From assembly GCA_039819065.1 (NCBI GenBank), contig JBCBSS010000146.1, positions 1 through 20,271 of the forward strand: DNA of 20,271 nucleotides. The letters are read 5' to 3'. The notes under the pieces are model-generated. The model was not told the DNA's origin, made no database searches, and worked only from the letters and a program-made list of their open reading frames with translations. Position numbers and translations under genes: made by a program. This document shows, in pieces, positions 14,543 through 20,271 of this stretch. Position 1 is the first letter of the stretch; each line of letters starts with the position of its first letter. Source of the DNA: JBCBSS01 sp039819065 (GTDB taxonomy: Bacteria > Bacteroidota > Bacteroidia > Cytophagales > Cyclobacteriaceae).

Positions 14543-16192
14543 TTAAACGATCAGTTGCTCATTTTTTTTGTTGTCTGCAATACGCACTGCTAGTATATGC
14601 TCGCAAGGCCCTTGCCGAAGTTTGTTCTGCTGATAGAAATTGCAATCGCAAACTGCTTTGGCTATCCTTTCGTCGCTGTCAATGAATACCTGAGGGTGGA
14701 ATGTTTTACCCTTGTGTACCACCGTGCCTTTAATCCAGTAACCTGACCCTTCGTAGGACCTTTCGGTATGCACTTCGCCTTCATTGACTAGTTTGTTGGC
14801 CTCAGCTTCGCGTTCATTGGCAAAGCGCAAGTCTTCCATGGGCAGTGATTCCCGGCTCAACTCCCGAATGCGATAGACCTTTTTGTCCATATCATAAATG
14901 GCACGTCCGGCCTGCACGAAAGCTGACAATGCCCCCAAAACCACACTTTTATCTAGTCCCAATCTACTGGCCAAAGAATCGGCTGTTTCAAACCAGTTCT
15001 CTTTAAGCGCTGTGTATATTTTCTGCTGTGTCAATGAATCTACAGATTGCCTGGGCGCCATCAGGTCAAATTGCCCCATTCTGGACCAATCATTGGCTGT
15101 CCAGCCTGAAAGGCCAAGCGTGTAATTCATATCGCCCAGATCAGCTACATAGAATGAAGGTAGCCCTGAACCTAGCAGTGTTACGGTGAACTTCTTGCTG
15201 ATAGGGATCAACCTTTCCAGCAACAGCAACCGTCTTCTGCCCCAAATCCTAACCTCCTCTTTTTCAGGGCCCTGGTATATGGAGCGAGGGCAAACCAATT
15301 CATAATTCCAAGGTTCGATGACCAGTTTTACCGGTTTGCCCGGTTCTAGCAAAAACTTGATTGACCTGGGTCCCTCTTTCTCCTTGTATCTTTTTAGAAA
15401 GAAGCAGATGTTGTGTACATCCATTGGCGCTAACTCAAAAGTACGAGCGGCGATGGTCATGGCAGAACTGACTTGTAAAAAGCCACGTACCCATGAGTCG
15501 GGCAGGTCTATCTTAACCTCTTTATAGCTATCCTCATTGGTCGTTTGTACTTCAAAACCGCTGGGGTCGACCTCAAACGATGTCTCTTTGTAATCTCGTA
15601 TTTTCTGAAATTCGTTGTATAGGGCGGCGGAATAGTCGATGTTGGTCGTGCCACACTCGAACTCATTGATCTCTTTGAATACATTATAGTTACAACCTAG
15701 CTTACCATAGGTGGATTCATCCTGGCTGAAGCACTCAAAGAAAAGCTCATCAGGGTGTACAGTAATGACCGGGTCAAGTACGAACCATGCATCTCTATCC
15801 TTTTTGTAGAGGTAATTAAAATATTCACGCTGCGCCTTGTAGAATGGCCCCATGACCTTGCCCTTCTGATTCCTGATCTGTTGTAACTCCTCCCGCTTTT
15901 CATTCACCAATCGGTCTACTTCACCCTGTCCTGCCATCGCCTCAGCCAGCCAGATGGATTCTTGTTGAGCCGCCCACGCTTTGTATTCGGTTTTGTCTTT
16001 CGGTTTGAACCTAAGGTCTGACACCACCACGTCATGTAAGGCCGAAATGGCTTCGCGAAAGGGCAGGTGTTTATTGAGCTTACCAATGAAGAAAGTAGGG
16101 TCGCGAAAGGTATCCGGAGCGAATTGCACACCCGTAGCGTTAGCACTGCTACTTACTGTTGAACTCCCGCTGTATTTATAATTGAATATCAT
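14543..16192 (-). CDS. SWIM zinc-finger protein, retron accessory/effector
   Basis: A 549-aa protein with a C-terminal SWIM zinc finger: C515-x-C517-x12-C530-x-H532 (AVCDCNFYQQ..GPCEHILAVR), with the usual helix after the last ligands. SWIM domains bind DNA or proteins in transposase-like, SNF2-like and MEKK1-type proteins. Residues about 389-445 (QQKIYTALKENWFETADSLASRLGL..AIYDMDKKVYRI) look like a winged helix. The N-terminal 380 residues are not recognised. It shows no nuclease or polymerase motifs. Its ATG overlaps the stop of the WGR/HEAT gene (ATGA, 16189-16192), so the two are translationally coupled and probably form a complex. The retron RNA starts 30 nt after its stop. A role in recognising the retron RNA-DNA or target DNA is inference. 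Confidence 0.88.
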   Translation of the reverse strand: MIFNYKYSGSSTVSSSANATGVQFAPDTFRDPTFFIGKLNKHLPFREAISALHDVVVSDLRFKPKDKTEYKAWAAQQESIWLAEAMAGQGEVDRLVNEKREELQQIRNQKGKVMGPFYKAQREYFNYLYKKDRDAWFVLDPVITVHPDELFFECFSQDESTYGKLGCNYNVFKEINEFECGTTNIDYSAALYNEFQKIRDYKETSFEVDPSGFEVQTTNEDSYKEVKIDLPDSWVRGFLQVSSAMTIAARTFELAPMDVHNICFFLKRYKEKEGPRSIKFLLEPGKPVKLVIEPWNYELVCPRSIYQGPEKEEVRIWGRRRLLLLERLIPISKKFTVTLLGSGLPSFYVADLGDMNYTLGLSGWTANDWSRMGQFDLMAPRQSVDSLTQQKIYTALKENWFETADSLASRLGLDKSVVLGALSAFVQAGRAIYDMDKKVYRIRELSRESLPMEDLRFANEREAEANKLVNEGEVHTERSYEGSGYWIKGTVVHKGKTFHPQVFIDSDERIAKAVCDCNFYQQNKLRQGPCEHILAVRIADNKKNEQLIV

Positions 16193-19100
16193 ATGGTGTC
16201 AATCTCCTTTATGGTTAATGGTGATTCCAGGTGAGGGTACTGGCGCTGAATGCTATGCATGAGCGTTATGCAGTAGGCTTTGTCCCTTATGGCTACCGTC
16301 AGGGACACCCTGGTCAGTAGCGTTAGTAGCCATTTGGCCACTTCCTCACTGGCTGCTGCTTCTTTGCCTAGAAAATCATAAGCCCGCTCTTTGGCTACCC
16401 GTCCTTTGTTGACCTGTGATAGTACCGCGGTAAAATAATATTCTAATTGAAAGATCCTATCAGCTTGCCCTTTGGCAAAACGTTCTAAGTAATTAGAAAC
16501 GAATAGTTGTAAGCTCGTATTAGGATGCTGGCTTAGTTTGAGCATGTATTGTACGCCGTGTTCCTCTTTGAAGAATTGCGTAAGCAACTTCTTGCCCATA
16601 TCCTGTACGGATTCGTTAGTGCTATCGCAGATGCTGATTAGTAATTCGGGCGTCCAATCAGCTTCTCCGAAATGTTCGGAAAAGAAGTCAAAAGCAAAAT
16701 CGCGTGAGTCGTCCCATTTGGCATCGAACAGCTTCAAAGCCTGCTCTGCTTCATATTTGACCCTTGGAATGTTTCCGCTGAAATAATCCCAGCAAAGTTG
16801 GCGCAAAGCCAACAGCTCATGATTGCCCAGTGATACCGTTCTACCCATAGGCTCATTATCGAGTAGGTGCGACTGCTTAAGCAAAATACAGCCTAATTCG
16901 TTGCCGGGCAGATAATCGCATTCTACCAGCTTCCAAACCGCTTGGGCGGGTGTATTGGACAAGTAAGGCAATAGCTCTTCACTCATCAAGGGCAACAGAT
17001 CGTCATGCAAACCTTCATGAGGTTCTTTGCGCCACATGATAGGTAGAAGCAACTCCACTAATTCCTGACCGAATTCTCCATGTGCCGCTATCAGTTTGCG
17101 AACGATAGTACGGGATTCCCTTCTGATTTCCTGGTATTTTGATATGCAGAAATTGATGACCATTTCTCGCTTGGCCATCAGTTTGTCTTCTGGTAGTTTA
17201 CCGAATAGTGCCACCCCGGCAGCCCTTACCTCCGGATGATCGCTGGTCATCAACATGGTAAGCAAAGCGTCCGGCATTTCTGCTGTCGGCGCTTCATGAC
17301 GCACAAGAATCTTGGCGCCCATGGCTTGCACCAATGGCCGGGAGTGGTCCAGAAGGCGTTGCACGGCGGCCAATGGCACCGTTCTTACCTGCTCGGCAAA
17401 CACGATTAATAGGGTATCACTCAGTTTGGAAAGATAGCTATCCTGGTCGTCCTGAAATTCTTGACCAGCCAATCGATCTAATACTTTGGCCAATACCTTA
17501 TCGGCGATGCCCGGCTCCCAATTGATAGGTGTGAGGTTTGTTTTCGCCCACTCTGCTACGATTGTATTTGGACATAGCACAAGTACTACCAGCAAATCCT
17601 CATTGGCCAGGAAGACCGTTTTTTGGGCTTCTATCCATTCAATGGCCAACTGATTGGCCGGTTCATGGCTGCTGTTCAACAGGGCTTCTATAAGGCTGAT
17701 ATCAGGCTTTTCGGGGTCGTAATAGGCTTGTGCAAGTTCTAGACCAAGACTATTGGCTGTTTCATAGGGTTTACCCAACAATTTGACGATCAGGTCAATA
17801 TCAGTATGTACCGTTCTATGCGGATTGGCTTTAAAGGCCTTGGCCGCAAATGCCTGGACAATTCGACAAGCACTGCCTTTTAAAAGATCTACCAATGCTT
17901 CAGGTGAAGCATCCCAGAGTGCTGGAAATGCCTCTTCACGCTCTGCCGGTTCGGGTTGACCGGGTTGGTGACCTAACTTATATTGCCATTTCCTGGCTTT
18001 ATTTCTAAACTCGAAACGAGCGCTGTTTCCGTAGAGTAAATGAAAGAGTACCGGGTACTCCGAGAAGGATGGGAAATGGGTCGTAGTATTGGATGATTGC
18101 CTTGATTCCCAGTCATAGTGCCATTGGGTAAATCGACTTGGGCCTTTGTCGTCTTCGTCAGTAAAAACCAGCAAGACGTCTCTGGCGTAAGCCGTGTATT
18201 GCTGATCGGCACTATGTCCCATCTTTTTGAGAGAACGTGCTACTCGACTCCTGAGATAAGCACGTGTCTTGCTAGAATAAGCAAGTTTGGAATCTGGCTT
18301 CTTAGACTCTTCAGATGGGTTCAAGTAATCTCCATCCATCCAGACAGTTCCCCATTCTGGTGTATTGTAGAACGCCTCTTCTCGTTCAAACCGAGCTGCC
18401 AACAACCCATAGACTAAGGTGTCATCCCTGAACTCTGATGCTTTGAAAATGTATCGCAGTTGCTTGAAGAAATTGGGCTTCAAAGGGATACGCTGCAAGA
18501 CCTCCATCAAGGCTGTGTGAACCAAACTGCTACCACCGGCTAATACATATAGGTTGGGTAGGAAATCCGTATTGGAGGCTCCCAACTCAAACAGAATTTC
18601 ATTCAGGCGTTGGCTTAAGCTGGCCATGTCCTGCTTTTCTATGGCCTCTTTGATAGAACTCGGAAGTACCTCTACGGCCTCCCGCTCAATCGATGCTCTG
18701 TCCGATTCGTCACCAATCTTATAAATTGCCTCCTTTGCAATGCGGTTTAACTGGGGCGATCTTGTACCAGAAGTCAACGCCCTGATCTGACCCACTGCAC
18801 CACTACTGCCACATCTACCCAATGCCCAGATCAGTGAATAGTTGAAGAGCTCATCACTATTGAATGATAGGGATTGCAAGGACTTTTCTGCTTCTTTCAA
18901 TCGCAACTCACCTGCGCGCCAAATGACTCTGGAAAGCTTCCATCTCGTAGATGGGTAGCTTCCTGAAGCAGCTTGTTGTAAATACTTTAGAATATGCTCA
19001 TCCAGCTCTTCCCGATTATCGCTTGATTGAGTAGGAAGGGTTGGAGATGCAGCAGGAGCGGCACCGGCAGATTGATAACCTTTACTGGTTTTGCTGGATA

Positions 19101-19302
19101 CCAGCTTGTCAAACACCTTTTTGGCTTCCTGATAGGGGACAGGGAATACCGTTTTGGTACCTTCCTGAAGTTTAGTGCCCCGACGGCCGTAGCGGAAATT
19201 GACCACGAATTCATTCTTACCTACCTCACAAATCTCCGCTTCATATACCTTATCAGAATTGCCCTGCTGAAAATGCAGAATGGCTTGTTCTACTAACTTC
19301 AC
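16189..19302 (-). CDS. WGR-domain HEAT-repeat protein, retron effector candidate
   Basis: A 1037-aa protein. Residues 1-77 form a WGR domain, with the signature in the variant form RYGRRGTKLQEGTKT (Y38-G39-R40). WGR domains bind nucleic acid, for example in PARP1, and occur in MolR-like bacterial proteins. A Ser/Ala/Pro linker (about 76-95) is followed by roughly 900 residues of alpha-helical HEAT/ARM-type repeats, recognisable at 130-215 (LRLKEAEKSLQSLSF..LIWALGRCGSSGAVGQIRALT) and again from about 600 onward (LLDHSRPLVQAMGAKILVRHEAP; LLTMLMTSDHPEVRAAGVALFGKLP). No PARP catalytic domain, nuclease or ATPase motif was seen. Translation starts at GTG 19302, since TAA is directly in frame before it and the WGR fold begins at residue 1. 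It is first in the retron operon. Confidence 0.87.
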   Translation of the reverse strand: MKLVEQAILHFQQGNSDKVYEAEICEVGKNEFVVNFRYGRRGTKLQEGTKTVFPVPYQEAKKVFDKLVSSKTSKGYQSAGAAPAASPTLPTQSSDNREELDEHILKYLQQAASGSYPSTRWKLSRVIWRAGELRLKEAEKSLQSLSFNSDELFNYSLIWALGRCGSSGAVGQIRALTSGTRSPQLNRIAKEAIYKIGDESDRASIEREAVEVLPSSIKEAIEKQDMASLSQRLNEILFELGASNTDFLPNLYVLAGGSSLVHTALMEVLQRIPLKPNFFKQLRYIFKASEFRDDTLVYGLLAARFEREEAFYNTPEWGTVWMDGDYLNPSEESKKPDSKLAYSSKTRAYLRSRVARSLKKMGHSADQQYTAYARDVLLVFTDEDDKGPSRFTQWHYDWESRQSSNTTTHFPSFSEYPVLFHLLYGNSARFEFRNKARKWQYKLGHQPGQPEPAEREEAFPALWDASPEALVDLLKGSACRIVQAFAAKAFKANPHRTVHTDIDLIVKLLGKPYETANSLGLELAQAYYDPEKPDISLIEALLNSSHEPANQLAIEWIEAQKTVFLANEDLLVVLVLCPNTIVAEWAKTNLTPINWEPGIADKVLAKVLDRLAGQEFQDDQDSYLSKLSDTLLIVFAEQVRTVPLAAVQRLLDHSRPLVQAMGAKILVRHEAPTAEMPDALLTMLMTSDHPEVRAAGVALFGKLPEDKLMAKREMVINFCISKYQEIRRESRTIVRKLIAAHGEFGQELVELLLPIMWRKEPHEGLHDDLLPLMSEELLPYLSNTPAQAVWKLVECDYLPGNELGCILLKQSHLLDNEPMGRTVSLGNHELLALRQLCWDYFSGNIPRVKYEAEQALKLFDAKWDDSRDFAFDFFSEHFGEADWTPELLISICDSTNESVQDMGKKLLTQFFKEEHGVQYMLKLSQHPNTSLQLFVSNYLERFAKGQADRIFQLEYYFTAVLSQVNKGRVAKERAYDFLGKEAAASEEVAKWLLTLLTRVSLTVAIRDKAYCITLMHSIQRQYPHLESPLTIKEIDTI

Positions 19303-19600
19303 TTAGATGGTTGTTGGTTTTGATTAGTATAGTCCAAAGGCTGAAAAATAGTAAATGTGTAGGAGAAAGGTAAGGGTAACAGAGAAATTAATCTGAATTA
19401 TACAATACACTCTTTTGAGCTTGTATTTTCATCCGTTATAAGTCAATCGCATTGAAATACGCCTGTACGCCTATATATTTTATTTATAAGTAAGCATTGA
19501 TATTTTTATATCTAAGTTTATATTATTGAGAGATGTCTGTAACAATGTTTAATTTGTACATTTTACTAGATACCCTATTAGCTCTTGGGAAGCCCCATTA
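19303..19600. other. AT-rich divergent spacer
   Basis: This stretch separates the retron operon (minus) from a small lipoprotein gene (plus) and must hold the retron operon promoter. On the minus strand TATTTTTC differs by one base from the Bacteroidota TAnnTTTG box, but no -33 TTG partner at the right distance was found. No hairpin or gene was seen. Confidence 0.3.
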
Positions 19601-20113
19601 ATGGTAAGCAACATGAAAAATCTGTTAAACCCTATTTTGTGTGTATTGATACTATTTTTGATATCATGTGGGTCTAGTGTTGAAAACGAGAATTATAAGA
19701 TTCAACTCAAAGAGAACAGAGAACGATCAGGTGATCTTAACAACCTATTCGTAAAAAGACTTTTGTCTTTGTTAGAGGATAACTTACAAGGATTAAAATC
19801 TCAGGGAAGGTATTCGGGTAATTTAAGAGAGTTTGAATCTTTATATTTTAAAACGAAAGACGAAGCCGATGAACTCAAGAAGCACATGCTTCTCGAGGTG
19901 ATCGAAAAAGAAATACCAATAACTGAAGCAGAATTATTAATCTCTGTTAGAAAAGCGCAAGACTCTCTTTATCTCAACAAAGGGTTCTCTTTAGAGGTAA
20001 TAGAACTTAAGGCAAATTATCGAAAAGAACTAAATAAGCTAAGTGAGAAAAGAAGAGAAATTTTATTAAAGAACAAAGATGAAATTCTAAGAGAACATAC
20101 AGGGAAAAGATAA
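19601..20113 (+). CDS. Small helical lipoprotein, unknown function
   Basis: A 170-aa protein starting MVSNMKNLLNPILCVLILFLISC, a signal peptide with a clean LISC lipobox; the lipidated cysteine would be C23. Another ATG at 19613 gives the more typical beginning MKNLLNP and may be the real start. The mature part is almost entirely charged helix (Lys, Glu, Asp, Leu: 'LKENRERSGDLNNLFVKRLLSLLEDNL', 'LNKLSEKRREILLKNKDEILREH'), suggesting a helical hairpin or coiled coil. No family was recognised. It is divergent from the retron operon and stands alone. Low G+C relative to the retron genes resembles the membrane protein gene on the other retron flank. No link with retron function can be shown. Confidence 0.75.
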   Translation: MVSNMKNLLNPILCVLILFLISCGSSVENENYKIQLKENRERSGDLNNLFVKRLLSLLEDNLQGLKSQGRYSGNLREFESLYFKTKDEADELKKHMLLEVIEKEIPITEAELLISVRKAQDSLYLNKGFSLEVIELKANYRKELNKLSEKRREILLKNKDEILREHTGKR

Positions 20114-20126
20114 CCCGAATGTCGGG
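20114..20126 (+). terminator. Short stem-loop after lipoprotein gene
   Basis: CCCGA-ATG-TCGGG directly follows the stop codon. There is no T-run after it, so it is at best a weak terminator or a 3'-end protecting hairpin. Confidence 0.3.
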
Positions 20127-20168
20127 ACATGGTTTCAGTTTAAGATATCATCAGAATCTGTCCGACCA

Positions 20169-20271
20169 TAGTTCATTTACTCATCATATCATTACCGCAT
20201 CAAATCATCATCATATCACCCAATCAAACTATCATCACATCCAATAGTCTCCTCATCAAACCATCAAACCC
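20169..20271 (-). repeat. Low-complexity ATCAAATCATCA-type tail
   Basis: The window ends in a string of CATCA/ATCAAA words (for example CATCAAATCATCATCATATCA). Read on the minus strand it is the GATGATTTGAT wording found at 5580-5628. It has no coding potential on either strand. Confidence 0.55.

Noticed and set aside
16189..19302. PARP-like ADP-ribosyltransferase because of the WGR domain
   Set aside because: No catalytic PARP domain or H-Y-E type signature is visible; the rest of the protein is helical repeats.

Overview
The window looks like chromosomal DNA of a Bacteroidota member, probably a Cytophagales-type marine or soil bacterium. Evidence: several lipoproteins with short SxC-type lipoboxes, start codons without Shine-Dalgarno sequences, AT-rich spacers, MauG-type and isoquinoline-oxidoreductase-type redox genes, and AAA/effector genes of the kind found in this phylum. 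The genus assignment is inference.

Layout. (1) 93-3823, minus strand: an operon of a 734-aa multidomain protein ending in a candidate papain-like cysteine-peptidase domain, followed by two lipoproteins. The first lipoprotein overlaps the big gene by 8 bp and the second follows 10 nt later. This has the look of a secreted effector with surface-exposed protector proteins. (2) 4272-5576, plus strand: an AAA+ ATPase resembling those linked to contractile injection systems. It is flanked by spacers full of dispersed repeats and palindromes. (3) 5991-7889, minus strand: an SRPBCC-fold protein and a di-haem cytochrome c peroxidase/MauG-family lipoprotein. (4) 8167-10895, plus strand: a two-gene molybdenum hydroxylase (2Fe-2S subunit plus Tat-exported molybdopterin subunit) divergent from the di-haem protein and closed by a clear terminator. 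(5) 11275-12663, plus strand: an AT-rich gene for an unrecognised single-pass membrane coiled-coil protein. (6) 19302-12784, minus strand: a complete retron. The order is WGR/HEAT protein, SWIM zinc-finger protein (4-bp overlap), a structured non-coding RNA of about 220 nt, then a reverse transcriptase. (7) 19601-20113, plus strand: a small lipoprotein, then a low-complexity tail.

The main discovery is the retron. The reverse transcriptase has the YADD catalytic box, the QGxxSSP box, the retron-type NAxxH motif and the VTG motif. The 262-bp spacer just upstream contains 14-nt terminal inverted repeats (a1/a2, 13 of 14 matching), a nested set of short hairpins (msr), and a long 20-bp-class hairpin (msd). 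The two genes ahead of it encode a DNA-binding-type WGR/HEAT protein and a SWIM protein and would be the effector module. From memory this matches the arrangement predicted bioinformatically as type XIII retrons, a class with little experimental description. The mechanism is open.

No rRNA, tRNA, CRISPR array, transposase or integrase was seen.
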